Assembly: GCA_039972875.1 (NCBI GenBank)
Contig: JBDWMA010000012.1
Span: 62,001-126,000, forward strand
Direction of reading: 5' to 3'
Length of the DNA: 64,000 nt
DNA from: Pseudoruegeria sp039972875
Lineage (GTDB): Bacteria > Pseudomonadota > Alphaproteobacteria > Rhodobacterales > Rhodobacteraceae
Numbering within the stretch: position 1 is the first letter of the stretch; every line of letters begins with the position of its first letter. Made by a program: the position numbers and the translations under genes. The notes below the pieces were generated by a model. That model was not told where the DNA came from and did not search any database. It worked only from the letters and a program-made list of their open reading frames with translations. Below, piece after piece: positions 28,063-37,085 of the stretch.

Positions 28063-28347
28063 ATGACCAATGCACACTCCACAACGAACGCACTTCGCCG
28101 CCCCCGCATTTTGGTTTCTGCTGCACGTCATGGGTGCAATACTTATAATAGGGCACGCGATTTGCCCCGACTGATCGGTTTCGCTCTTGGCGGGAATGTT
28201 CAAACAAATGTGAAAACCTTGACCGATCAGGAACATCAGATGGAAGAAAAACGCAAAACGGGCGACGCTGCGTACAGCATCACCCGTCATATAGAATTGC
28301 TTGTCGCGTTACTTAGCGAAATGAAGCTTCAAAAGATCACGACCTAA
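28063..28347 (+). CDS. DUF6477 family protein
   Basis: A 94-residue protein of a family found beside DUF6456 genes in Rhodobacteraceae. It has a basic N-terminal part with RRPRILVSAARHGCNTYNRA and an acidic-basic helical part (TDQEHQMEEKRKTGDAAYSI). There is no signal peptide or membrane helix. AAAGGA gives a good ribosome binding site. The recurring divergent neighbourhood suggests a joint function with the DUF6456 protein, which is unknown. It ends one base before the end of the convergent methyltransferase gene. Confidence 0.8.
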   Translation: MTNAHSTTNALRRPRILVSAARHGCNTYNRARDLPRLIGFALGGNVQTNVKTLTDQEHQMEEKRKTGDAAYSITRHIELLVALLSEMKLQKITT

Positions 28348-28348
28348 G

Positions 28349-29890
28349 TTAGATAAAGGCGTCTTCCATGCTCGCTTTCTTTTCATCCACATAAGCATTG
28401 AGCGCCATTAGTATCTGCGGATCTAATGGCGGCTGCTGATAGCTGTTTAACAGCTTGTCAACACGCACACTGGCCAGAGTAGCACTGTCTCTGGCACCCT
28501 CTTCGTCCCAAGTCTCAAACGGTTTGTAATCAAGGACTTCGCTGCGCCAAAAGGCTTCCTTATAATTGTTTTGAGTGTGCTCGCAGCCCAGAAAGTGGCC
28601 GCCGGGGCCGACTTCTCGTAAGGCATCCATCGCCTGCGCATTTTCGTCAGAAGACACACCTTTGGCCAAATTGTGCAACACACCCAATTGATCCGCATCC
28701 AGCACGAATTTTTCAAATGAAGCGACCAAACCACCTTCGAGCCAACCACAGGCATGCAACATAAAATTGACACCACCAAGAAGTGCAGCATTCAACGTGT
28801 TTGCTGTTTCATAACCGGCCTGAGCATCTGGCAATTTAGAGCCACAGAGGCCACCACCCGACCGGAATGGCAGATTCATCCGACGGGCCAATTGTCCTGC
28901 GCCGTTCAAAATTTGCGTGGCCTCGGGTGTCCCAAAGGTCGGAGCACCAGAGTTCATGTCAATCGATGTGACAAAGGCACCAAAGATGACGGGCGCACCT
29001 GGTCGGATTAGCTGACTGTAAGCAATTCCAGCAAGCGCTTCGGCCAATACCTGCGTCAGCGTACCGACAACAGATACAGGCGCCATTGCCCCGCCCACAA
29101 TAAACGGTGACACAATGCATGCTTGATTGTTTTTCGCATAGACCTCAAGCGCGCCCATCATGACTTCATCGAAAGTCAAAGGAGAGTTCACGTTGATCAG
29201 TGAAGTCATCACCGTGTTTTCCTGAACAAATTCTTTGCCGAACAGGATTTCGCACATTTCAACTGAATCTTGGGCCCGACTTGGCTCTGTTACCGATCCC
29301 ATAAAGGGCTTATCGGTTAGGGTCATATGCGCCAAAAGCATATCCAGGTGACGTTTATTGACCGGCACATCTGTAGGCTCACAAACAGTGCCACCGGAAT
29401 GATGCAGCCACTTAGACATATATCCAAGTTTTACGAATTTCCGGAAATCTTCCATTGTCGCATAACGCCGTCCTTCGCCATCGCGTACAAACGGAGGGCC
29501 GTATACTGGCGCAAGCACGAGGTTATCACCGCCGATAACAACGTTTTTCTCTGGATTACGCGCATGTTGAGTGAATTTGGAGGGTGCCGTTTTGCACAAT
29601 TCACGTGCCAAACCGCGCGGAATGCGGACACGTTCACCTTCAATATGTGCGCCTGCCGCTTTCCAACGTTCAAGAGCACCGGGATTATCCGGAAAATTTA
29701 CACCAATTTCCTCGAGAACCGTTTCAGCGTTGGCCTCAATAATTTGTAGCGTTTCCTCACTCAAAATCTCAAGATTTGGAATTTTACGCTCAATATATTT
29801 CGCGGTCTCGATATTGACGGCGGTGCGCTCTGCGCGGCGCGCGGCGCCTCCGCCCCCACGACCTCGACGACGGGTTGCTGCTTCTGCCAT
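28349..29890 (-). CDS. Trimethylamine methyltransferase family protein (MttB-like, non-pyrrolysine)
   Basis: A 513-residue member of the MttB superfamily, which transfers methyl groups from quaternary or tertiary amines to a corrinoid protein. The frame contains no amber codon, so it is the non-pyrrolysine type, whose characterised members demethylate glycine betaine, proline betaine or carnitine. The N-terminus has an odd arginine/glycine stretch (TRRRGRGGGGAARRAER). Core segments include SGGTVCEPTDVPVNKRHLDM and RSGGGLCGSKLPDAQAGYE. The start has TAGGAGG eight bases upstream. No corrinoid protein or reductive-activation gene adjoins it. The substrate is unknown. Confidence 0.88.
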   Translation of the reverse strand: MAEAATRRRGRGGGGAARRAERTAVNIETAKYIERKIPNLEILSEETLQIIEANAETVLEEIGVNFPDNPGALERWKAAGAHIEGERVRIPRGLARELCKTAPSKFTQHARNPEKNVVIGGDNLVLAPVYGPPFVRDGEGRRYATMEDFRKFVKLGYMSKWLHHSGGTVCEPTDVPVNKRHLDMLLAHMTLTDKPFMGSVTEPSRAQDSVEMCEILFGKEFVQENTVMTSLINVNSPLTFDEVMMGALEVYAKNNQACIVSPFIVGGAMAPVSVVGTLTQVLAEALAGIAYSQLIRPGAPVIFGAFVTSIDMNSGAPTFGTPEATQILNGAGQLARRMNLPFRSGGGLCGSKLPDAQAGYETANTLNAALLGGVNFMLHACGWLEGGLVASFEKFVLDADQLGVLHNLAKGVSSDENAQAMDALREVGPGGHFLGCEHTQNNYKEAFWRSEVLDYKPFETWDEEGARDSATLASVRVDKLLNSYQQPPLDPQILMALNAYVDEKKASMEDAFI

Positions 29891-30106
29891 CTTCAAACCT
29901 CCTAAACATGGGTTTTGCATTCTTTAAATAGTGTCTTACCCCTGCAAATGGTTCGTCCAATGTGGGAATGCGGCCTCTTGGATATGTAAGCGACATTTAA
30001 GAGTAAAACCCGCGTTCCATTGGGCGAAGCTGACAACAATCGGAAATTTGTGGACAGGATGGATAAGAACCTTGCGAAACAATGGTAATCAATTTATTGC
30101 GCGCTC

Positions 30107-31666
30107 ATGAGCAGCATATCCCACGACCGCCTTTTGATCATCGACTTTGGTTCTCAGGTGACGCAGCTAATTGCGCGTCGTCTGCGGGAACTCAATGTCT
30201 ATTGCGAAATCCACCCCTACCAGAACGTCACAATGGACTTTGTGCGCGAAATGGCCCCCAAGGCCGTTATTTTTTCTGGTGGCCCGGACAGCGTGACCCG
30301 CGAGGGAAGCCCCCGCGTCCCACAAGAGATTTTTGACTATGGCATCCCTATCCTAGGGATTTGCTATGGCCAGCAAACGATGATGACCCAATTGGGCGGC
30401 AAAGTCGAAAGCGGCCACGGGACAGCCGAATTTGGACGGGCCTATGTAACCCCAAAAGAACCACTTGATATTCTTGATGGATGGTTCTCGGACGGTGACG
30501 AACAAGTTTGGATGTCTCATGGGGATCATGTGAGCGAAATCGCTCCGGGTTTTGAAGTCTACGGAACCTCTCCCAATGCGCCATTGGCAATTACGGCTGA
30601 TGTCAGCCGCCATTTTTATGCCGTGCAATTTCACCCCGAAGTTCACCACACCCCCAATGGGGCAAAGCTCTATGAGAACTTTGTTAAATTGGCAGGGTTT
30701 AACGGTGATTGGACCATGGGCGCTTACCGTGAACAAGCCATTGCACAGATCCGCGCCCAAGTGGGTGACAAGCAGGTTATTTGCGGCCTATCCGGTGGCG
30801 TTGACAGCTCGGTTGCGGCAATCCTTATCCATGAGGCAATTGGCGATCAATTGACCTGTGTGTTTGTTGACCACGGGTTGTTGCGCAAAAATGAGGCCGA
30901 TGAAGTCGTCGCCATGTTCCGCGACAATTATAACATCCGTCTGATCCATGCAGATGAGAGCGATTTGTTCCTTGGGGAATTGGACGGCCAATCTGATCCA
31001 GAGACCAAGCGAAAGATTATTGGTAAGCTGTTCATTGATGTGTTCCAGAAACACGCTGACACCATTGATGGCGCAGAATTCCTTGCACAGGGTACGTTGT
31101 ATCCAGATGTGATTGAATCCGTATCCTTTAGCGGCGGACCATCTGTAACCATCAAATCTCATCATAATGTTGGTGGGCTGCCTGAAAAAATGGGCTTAAA
31201 ATTGGTGGAGCCGTTGCGCGAGCTGTTCAAAGACGAGGTGCGTGCGCTGGGCCGTGAACTCGGCCTGCCCCAAAGCTTTATTGGTCGGCACCCGTTCCCC
31301 GGCCCCGGTTTGGCCATTCGTTGCCCCGGAGAGATCACCCGCGAAAAACTAGATATTCTGCGTGAAGCGGATGCCGTTTACATCGATCAGATCCGCAAAC
31401 ACGGTTTGTATGATGAAATTTGGCAAGCCTTTGTCGCAATTTTACCGGTGCGTACCGTTGGTGTTATGGGCGATGGTCGGACCTATGATTTCGCTTGTGC
31501 GTTGCGTGCGGTTACCTCTGTTGACGGGATGACAGCGGATTATTACCCGTATAGTCATGAATTCCTTGGTGAAACGGCCACACGTATCATCAACGAAGTC
31601 AAGGGCATCAACCGGGTAACCTATGACATCACATCCAAACCCCCCGGTACGATTGAGTGGGAATAA
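30107..31666 (+). CDS. guaA: GMP synthase (glutamine-hydrolysing)
   Basis: A 519-residue enzyme that aminates XMP to GMP. The amidotransferase domain has the catalytic cysteine in GICYGQQTMMTQLGG (near residue 86) and the His/Glu pair in VQFHPEVHHT. The synthetase domain starts with the PP-loop GLSGGVDSSVAAIL near residue 230, and the dimerisation domain ends with the usual KPPGTIEWE. Intact and of normal length. Confidence 0.98.
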   Translation: MSSISHDRLLIIDFGSQVTQLIARRLRELNVYCEIHPYQNVTMDFVREMAPKAVIFSGGPDSVTREGSPRVPQEIFDYGIPILGICYGQQTMMTQLGGKVESGHGTAEFGRAYVTPKEPLDILDGWFSDGDEQVWMSHGDHVSEIAPGFEVYGTSPNAPLAITADVSRHFYAVQFHPEVHHTPNGAKLYENFVKLAGFNGDWTMGAYREQAIAQIRAQVGDKQVICGLSGGVDSSVAAILIHEAIGDQLTCVFVDHGLLRKNEADEVVAMFRDNYNIRLIHADESDLFLGELDGQSDPETKRKIIGKLFIDVFQKHADTIDGAEFLAQGTLYPDVIESVSFSGGPSVTIKSHHNVGGLPEKMGLKLVEPLRELFKDEVRALGRELGLPQSFIGRHPFPGPGLAIRCPGEITREKLDILREADAVYIDQIRKHGLYDEIWQAFVAILPVRTVGVMGDGRTYDFACALRAVTSVDGMTADYYPYSHEFLGETATRIINEVKGINRVTYDITSKPPGTIEWE

Positions 31667-31701
31667 CCCCCTCTTAGCTGACCAATGATACGGGGTATCC
31701 C

Positions 31702-32058
31702 TTGCGTAAACTGATTATTTTCATGACGTTTTGGGCCGCCCCGTTTTCCCTTTCTGCGCAGGCAATGCCTGCACTTGACTGCGAAAGTGTCAACGGAAAC
31801 TGGTTTCTTGGCTTGTACGGTCCCGTTGCAAGGCTACGTTCACCTGAGGTGAAAGTGTTTTCTGCTACACCTCCTTTACGCCCCCAAGGGTCTGATTGGC
31901 CGGTGTATATTCTTTTGTCTCATACCGATCAGAAATTAACTGTTCGATTGGAAGAGTATTCCTGTTCCTCGTCTGGTGATCTCTTCCCCATTCAGGCCGA
32001 AATTCTTGATCCATCAACAAACACCATCAACTTAGCATGCTGCACGGTCGTAGAATGA
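31702..32058 (+). CDS. Small secreted protein, unknown
   Basis: A 118-residue protein starting with a TTG codon. Residues 1-20 (RKLIIFMTFWAAPFSLSAQA) form a good signal peptide with cleavage after the AQA. The mature part has five cysteines, including the C-terminal pair in LACCTVVE, and no recognised domain. A later in-frame ATG would remove the basic N-terminal residues. Its stop overlaps the ATG of the EamA transporter (ATGA), suggesting cotranscription and translational coupling. Function unknown. Confidence 0.65.
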   Translation: MRKLIIFMTFWAAPFSLSAQAMPALDCESVNGNWFLGLYGPVARLRSPEVKVFSATPPLRPQGSDWPVYILLSHTDQKLTVRLEEYSCSSSGDLFPIQAEILDPSTNTINLACCTVVE

Positions 32059-32918
32059 TATCATCCCCCGTCGTACAAGCCGCAATATGGATGGTTGGCG
32101 CAATTGTCGGCTTTACGTCCATGGCCTTGGCTGGAAGGATCATTGCGGTCGAACTGGACACGTTTGAATTGATGCTGTTTCGCAGTCTCTTTGGGCTTTT
32201 GATCGTTTTTAGTGTCGGATTTTTTGCGGGTACGCTGCATCAAGTTTCAAGACGGCACATGCACATTCAGATTATTCGAAATCTGTGTCATTTTACCGGC
32301 CAAAACCTTTGGTTCTTTGCGATAGCGGTTGCACCACTGGCGCAAGTTGTGGCGTTGGAATTTACATCCCCCTTATGGGTGTTGTTCTTGGCCCCATTTG
32401 TATTGGGTGAGAAACTGACCAGGTCTCGTATTCTGACAGCTTGCATTGGTTTCGCCGGCGTGTTGATTGTGGCACGTCCGGGGATCAATGATGTTGGAAT
32501 TGGCGTGCTCTGCGCTGGGCTTGCAGCCATAGGTTTTGCGGCCACGGCTTTGTTCACCAAGATCCTGACCCGCACCGAGAGCATTACCTGCATCCTTGTC
32601 TACCTGACCCTAACCCAGTCTATATTTGGGCTCATCTGCGCCGGATATGATGGGGACATAGCAGTACCGTCGTGGCCGTTGCTCCCTTGGGTGTTGCTTG
32701 TTGGTGTAGCCGGGTTACTGGCCCATTTCTGTTTGACCAAAGCTTTGACGATTGCCCCTGCAGCCATCGTTATGCCGATGGATTTTGCACGGCTCCCGAC
32801 CGTTGCCATTCTTGCGATGTTAATATTCAACGAAACACTCGACATCTGGATCTTCATCGGAGCCATAGTGATATTTGCATCTAATTACTTGAATATCTTA
32901 AGGGAAAAACGGGGCTGA
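32055..32918 (+). CDS. EamA-family (DMT superfamily) transporter
   Basis: A 287-residue membrane protein with about ten helices and two tandem EamA repeats. The first repeat carries FELMLFRSLFGLLIVFSVG and SPLWVLFLAPFVLGEKL; the second has FCLTKALTIAPAAIVMPMDF. Members export amino acids, cofactors, nucleosides or drugs. The ATG overlapping the upstream stop was chosen; a start six codons earlier exists. The substrate is unknown, and the coupled secreted protein gives no hint. Confidence 0.88.
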   Translation: MISSPVVQAAIWMVGAIVGFTSMALAGRIIAVELDTFELMLFRSLFGLLIVFSVGFFAGTLHQVSRRHMHIQIIRNLCHFTGQNLWFFAIAVAPLAQVVALEFTSPLWVLFLAPFVLGEKLTRSRILTACIGFAGVLIVARPGINDVGIGVLCAGLAAIGFAATALFTKILTRTESITCILVYLTLTQSIFGLICAGYDGDIAVPSWPLLPWVLLVGVAGLLAHFCLTKALTIAPAAIVMPMDFARLPTVAILAMLIFNETLDIWIFIGAIVIFASNYLNILREKRG

Positions 32919-32954
32919 AACAGCATTTGTGTCATTCCTGATACGCGACGTTAC

Positions 32955-33023
32955 GGAATTTTATAATTCCAGTCACTGACGCGGCGTAACAAATTGACCC
33001 AAATTCCCATCATTGCCTAATGT
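32955..33023 (+). promoter_or_regulatory. Candidate promoter and palindrome before the FadL-like gene
   Basis: TTGACC (32994-32999) and TAATGT (33018-33023) are separated by 18 bases and resemble a sigma-70 promoter. Upstream, GGAATT and AATTCC (32955-32970) form a perfect 6-bp inverted repeat around TTAT, a possible operator. Both lie in the 147-base gap before the porin gene. Confidence 0.45.
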
Positions 33024-33065
33024 TAAATCAACGAGGACACCGCACACGGTAGGGGAGAAAATATC

Positions 33066-34112
33066 ATGAGACGTGTATCACTCACGGCGGCCGCATTGTT
33101 GGCCACCACATCACTCGCAAACGCAGGCGGTATTGATCGTTCTGGCCAAGGCGTGAACATTCTATTCGAAGAGGGTAACCACGCTCAGCTTACCTTTAGC
33201 CGCGCAATGCCTGACGTAACATCAAGCCCAATTGGCCCATTTCCAGCCGGAAGCGACGGAGCTCGTGATTTTAACCAAGCGAGTTTTGGTTATAAACATA
33301 AACTGAATGATAAATTCGATTTGGCGATTATCGTTGATCAACCATATGGCGCGCACATCAGCTACAGCGACGGCCCTTTTGCTGGTGGTTTTGCAGATAT
33401 TGACAGCACCGCAATAACAGGTTTGGTGCAATACCACATAGACGACAATTTCAGCGTACATGGCGGTATTCGCGCGCTTACCGTTGAGGGTGAGCTACAA
33501 ACAGGTCTTGGCCTATTGCAGGCGGACAGCGATTATGATTTTGGTGGTGTTGTAGGTGTCGCCTATGAACGCAAAGACATCGCGCTTCGTGTTGCCTTGA
33601 CTTATTCATCTGCCATAACTTCAGATTTATCTGGAACCAATGCATTTTTTCCAGACGGCTTTGACGGACGAAATTTCGACGTTGAATTCCCCGAAAGCGT
33701 AAACCTTGATTTTCAAACCGGTATAGCCGCAGACACTCTGTTGTTTGGTAGCATTCGCTGGGTTGGCTGGGATGGCTTTAATTTGACCACAGACGAAGAT
33801 GGCGAATGGGTCAGCTTTGACGAAGACACCGTGACTTATACACTTGGAATCGGCCGCCAAATTACCGATCAACTCTCTTTGGCGGTTACAATTGGCCATG
33901 AACCTGATGGTAGGCGCCCCGGTACAACAGCACTTGCGCCGACCAATGGTTATACCAGTGTTGGATTTGGCGGCACCTATCAAGCCACTGATCAGGTGAG
34001 CATCTCAGGTGGGGTGTCTTATTCGAAACTGGGATCGCAAACGATTAGCGGGGTCACTTTTGAAGACAACGACGCTTGGGGCGCGGGTATCCGCCTTGGA
34101 TATAGCTTCTAA
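33066..34112 (+). CDS. OmpP1/FadL-family outer membrane protein
   Basis: A 348-residue outer membrane barrel for hydrophobic substrates such as long-chain fatty acids. A signal peptide (RRVSLTAAALLATTSLANAG, cleavage after NA) is followed by GGIDRSGQGVNILFEEGN, close to the FadL N-terminal hatch. Alternating strand patterns and a C-terminal GIRLGYSF with terminal phenylalanine fit barrel assembly by BamA. It is shorter than E. coli FadL (about 420 residues). A strong terminator follows. Confidence 0.88.
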   Translation: MRRVSLTAAALLATTSLANAGGIDRSGQGVNILFEEGNHAQLTFSRAMPDVTSSPIGPFPAGSDGARDFNQASFGYKHKLNDKFDLAIIVDQPYGAHISYSDGPFAGGFADIDSTAITGLVQYHIDDNFSVHGGIRALTVEGELQTGLGLLQADSDYDFGGVVGVAYERKDIALRVALTYSSAITSDLSGTNAFFPDGFDGRNFDVEFPESVNLDFQTGIAADTLLFGSIRWVGWDGFNLTTDEDGEWVSFDEDTVTYTLGIGRQITDQLSLAVTIGHEPDGRRPGTTALAPTNGYTSVGFGGTYQATDQVSISGGVSYSKLGSQTISGVTFEDNDAWGAGIRLGYSF

Positions 34113-34131
34113 ACCATTCACGGTTTCCCTC

Positions 34132-34166
34132 AAAAAACCCCGGCTTTGAGTCGGGGTTTTTCTTTT
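34132..34166 (+). terminator. Terminator of the FadL-like gene
   Basis: An A-run plus CCCCG (to 34142) pairs with CGGGG plus a T-run (34152-34161) around a nine-base loop, then TCTTTT. It lies 20 bases after the stop. Confidence 0.85.
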
Positions 34167-34189
34167 GTTGATTGTTCTACTGAAACAAA

Positions 34190-34218
34190 TTGACCTTACC
34201 TGTTGCTCTGGCTAGGGA
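34190..34218 (+). promoter_or_regulatory. Candidate promoter of the P-loop gene
   Basis: TTGACC (34190-34195) and TAGGGA (34213-34218) are 17 bases apart and sit 27 bases before the ATG. The -10 is weak. Confidence 0.35.
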
Positions 34219-34245
34219 TTTGGACAACTCACAAAGAGGTTGGAA

Positions 34246-35106
34246 ATGATTTATTCGTCAGCGTCAGATTGGCTGAATGCGCCGCGCAAGCGGGTGTTGT
34301 TGTTTGGGATGTCGGGCCTTGGAAAAACCCATATTTCCAACCTCTTGCGCGATTCCGGCGATTGGTTCCATTATTCCGTCGATTATAGGATTGGTACCCG
34401 TTACATGGGGGAACACATCGTTGATAATTTCAAAGCCGAGGCCATGCGTAATCCGTTTTTGGCGCAGCTTTTACGTACTGACAGTATATATATCGCCAGC
34501 AATATCACCTTTGAAAACCTTGCGCCGTTGTCAACCTATCTTGGAAAACCGGGAAACGCTGAACTCGGCGGGTTAACTCTGGAAGAATATCAAAGAAGAC
34601 AGGGGCTTCATAATAGCGCCGAAATCAACAGCCTTCTGGATACTCCCCATTTCATAGACCGCGCAAAATCGCTTTATGGTTACGATAACTTTGTCTGCGA
34701 TACAGGTGGTTCAATCTGCGAAGTGGTCGATCCCGAAGATGTGAACGATCCAGTGTTAACCGCTTTGTCTCAGAATACATTGATGGTGTGGATCAAAGGC
34801 ACTGATAAACACACCGACGCATTAATCGAACGTTTCGACCGAGCCCCAAAGCCGATGTATTACCAGAAAGAATTTTTGGTCGATACATGGTCAAAATACT
34901 TAATTGAATTCAATGTGAAAGAGCAAGAAGTTGATCCAGATGCTTTTGTCCGTTTTGCCTTTTCTAAAGCCATGGCACACCGCCAACCGCTGTATCAATC
35001 CATGGCCGACAATTGGGGCGTGACTATCGCAGCAGAGGACATCGGCAAAGTAACAATACCCGAGGATTTCAATTCCTTGATCGCTGCGATCCTTGAGGAT
35101 CGTTGA
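34246..35106 (+). CDS. P-loop ATPase/kinase-like protein of unknown function
   Basis: A 286-residue cytoplasmic protein. The Walker A motif GMSGLGKTH (about residues 21-29) follows a short first strand, RVLLF. The segments HYSVDYRIGTRYMGEHI and FVCDTGGSICEVVDPED look like a substrate-binding element and a Walker B-like aspartate, giving an overall impression of a small-molecule or nucleotide kinase. There is no recognised AAA+ sensor. The ATG has AGAGG upstream; an in-frame TTG lies two codons earlier. It has its own promoter-like region and lies 45 bases before metA. I do not recognise a named family. Confidence 0.7.
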   Translation: MIYSSASDWLNAPRKRVLLFGMSGLGKTHISNLLRDSGDWFHYSVDYRIGTRYMGEHIVDNFKAEAMRNPFLAQLLRTDSIYIASNITFENLAPLSTYLGKPGNAELGGLTLEEYQRRQGLHNSAEINSLLDTPHFIDRAKSLYGYDNFVCDTGGSICEVVDPEDVNDPVLTALSQNTLMVWIKGTDKHTDALIERFDRAPKPMYYQKEFLVDTWSKYLIEFNVKEQEVDPDAFVRFAFSKAMAHRQPLYQSMADNWGVTIAAEDIGKVTIPEDFNSLIAAILEDR

Positions 35107-35151
35107 AAACAAGATTATCTGACTTTTTCATTCAATGCCGGAGCCAACCCC

Positions 35152-36069
35152 ATGCCCATAAAAATCCCATCCTCCCTGCCCGCCTACGAGGTTCTCTCGC
35201 AGGAAGGCGTGATGGTTATGGGCGAAGGTCGCGCGGCCAAACAGGATATACGACCCATTCAAATCGGGTTGTTGAACCTAATGCCCAAAAAAATTCAGAC
35301 TGAAACGCAGTTTGCACGCCTAATCGGGGCCACGCCACTGCAGATTGAGCTGACCCTCATTCGGATGTCTGAGCACGAGACCAAGAACACCGCAGCAGAA
35401 CATATGGCAGAATTCTACCATCCGTTCTCAGATGTCAAAGATCGCAAATTTGATGGGTTGATCATCACCGGTGCCCCGATCGAACATCTGAACTTTGAGG
35501 ACGTCACCTATTGGGATGAACTCTGTGAAGTCATGGATTGGACGCAAACCAACGTACATTCCACATTGGGTGTGTGCTGGGGCGGCATGGCGATGATCAA
35601 CCACTTTCACAATGTCCCAAAACATCTTTTGGATGGGAAATTGTTTGGTTGTTTTCGACACAGCAACCTGTTGCCCAACTCCCCCTATTTGCGTGGGTTT
35701 TCAGACGAATGCGTAATTCCAGTGTCCCGCTGGACTGAAATGAAGCAATCTGAGATTGAAGCAGCCGGTGGGCTGACGACCTTGCTTGGCAGTTCAGAAA
35801 CTGGCCCCTGTTTGGTAGAGGACCCCAAACATCGGGCTCTCTATATATTCAATCACTTTGAGTATGACACAGATACACTCAAGCAAGAATATGATCGGGA
35901 CATAGACAACGGGACTCCGATCAATGTACCACAAAATTATTATGTTGAGAATGATCCAGCCAACGCACCGATGAACCGCTGGAGATCCCACGCGCACCTT
36001 TTATATGGTAACTGGATCAATGAAATTTACCAGACGACGCAATATGACATGTCTAAAATCGGGACTTAA
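35152..36069 (+). CDS. metA: Homoserine O-acyltransferase (MetA family)
   Basis: A 305-residue enzyme of the MetAS family that acylates homoserine in methionine synthesis. The catalytic cysteine lies in TLGVCWGGMAMINHF near residue 142, and the His/Glu pair in FNHFEYD near 235. Whether the acyl donor is succinyl- or acetyl-CoA cannot be decided by eye; many alphaproteobacterial MetA proteins are acetyltransferases. GGAG precedes the ATG. No riboswitch motif was seen in the 45-base leader. The end overlaps the next gene. Confidence 0.94.
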   Translation: MPIKIPSSLPAYEVLSQEGVMVMGEGRAAKQDIRPIQIGLLNLMPKKIQTETQFARLIGATPLQIELTLIRMSEHETKNTAAEHMAEFYHPFSDVKDRKFDGLIITGAPIEHLNFEDVTYWDELCEVMDWTQTNVHSTLGVCWGGMAMINHFHNVPKHLLDGKLFGCFRHSNLLPNSPYLRGFSDECVIPVSRWTEMKQSEIEAAGGLTTLLGSSETGPCLVEDPKHRALYIFNHFEYDTDTLKQEYDRDIDNGTPINVPQNYYVENDPANAPMNRWRSHAHLLYGNWINEIYQTTQYDMSKIGT

Positions 36070-37036
36070 AATACTTCTTTTGCTCGGAATATTCCTTGCT
36101 GGAAGCAGGTTTTATATCGACCAAAAGGCGGCCTCTAATGCGTCGGCAGCAGAGGCAAGTCACCCGCCATTGGGACAAATTCTGATGGTAGACGGCATTC
36201 CGGTGCACGCAGTGGTTCGGGGCCAAGGACCAGATGTCATCCTCATTCATGGTGCCAGCGGCAATGCCAGAGATTTCACATTCGATCTTGTGGATCGACT
36301 AGACGACCACTACCGTGTGATTGCATTTGATCGCCCGGGTCTAGGCTACACCGGGCGCGTCACCCAGGCTGTTAATGATCCAAATGGTCCGCGACCGGAG
36401 ACACCTTCAGAACAGGCCATTTTGTTGGAGGCCGCCGCACGGCAATTGAATGTTGATAAAGCTGTTGTTCTTGGTCAGAGCTATGGCGGCGCTGTCGCCC
36501 TTGGTTGGGCTATTGAACGGCCGGACACTGTCAGCGCGTTGGTCTTGGTCTCGGCTGTGACAACCCCATGGAACACGGATTTGGAGGGATGGTACGCTCT
36601 GATGGAACACAACATCGGTCCTAGTTTCGTCGCCCCCATGGTCAGTGCGTTTGCAACCCCAGAGCGTGCAGATTCAGTCTTAAACGATATTTTCTCCCCC
36701 CAACACCCACCACAAGGTTATCGAAACTATGTCGGTGTGGGGTTAACAACTCGTTTGAATTCATTGATATCTAATGCTAATCAAGTAAATGCACTCCACG
36801 ACTATATCACCGACATTCAAAGTCGACTTCCAGAGATATCCATTCCTGTTGAGGCAATCCATGGCACGGCTGACAAAATTGTACCCTCCATTGTGCATGC
36901 CGACCATCTAGAGGACCGATTGCATATGTTAAACATGACACTGCTGGAAGGCGTTGGCCACATGCCGCATCACACCAACCCAGACGCGGTCCTCGATGCG
37001 ATTTCACGTGCGGTTGATCGTAGTCGATTGCGTTAA
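36044..37036 (+). CDS. Alpha/beta hydrolase, membrane-anchored or exported
   Basis: A 330-residue hydrolase. The N-terminus (LKILLLLGIFLAGSRFYI) is a membrane segment or signal. The fold is clear: oxyanion region HGASGNARDFT, DRPGLGYTGR, the nucleophile elbow LGQSYGGAVALG with the catalytic serine, and a late histidine in GVGHMPHHTNPD; the acid is likely Asp in HGTADKIV. The start at 36044 lies 26 bases inside metA; other in-frame ATGs upstream would overlap more. The substrate is unknown; esterases, haloperoxidase-like and meta-cleavage hydrolases share the pattern. Confidence 0.85.
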   Translation: MTCLKSGLKILLLLGIFLAGSRFYIDQKAASNASAAEASHPPLGQILMVDGIPVHAVVRGQGPDVILIHGASGNARDFTFDLVDRLDDHYRVIAFDRPGLGYTGRVTQAVNDPNGPRPETPSEQAILLEAAARQLNVDKAVVLGQSYGGAVALGWAIERPDTVSALVLVSAVTTPWNTDLEGWYALMEHNIGPSFVAPMVSAFATPERADSVLNDIFSPQHPPQGYRNYVGVGLTTRLNSLISNANQVNALHDYITDIQSRLPEISIPVEAIHGTADKIVPSIVHADHLEDRLHMLNMTLLEGVGHMPHHTNPDAVLDAISRAVDRSRLR

Positions 37037-37085
37037 GGCGCGCGTACAGGCATAATTATTGTAACAATAAATGCGGAGATCGAGC

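Noticed and set aside
35107..35151. SAM-II riboswitch before metA
   Set aside because: The gap is only 45 bases and shows no conserved SAM-II sequence or pseudoknot.
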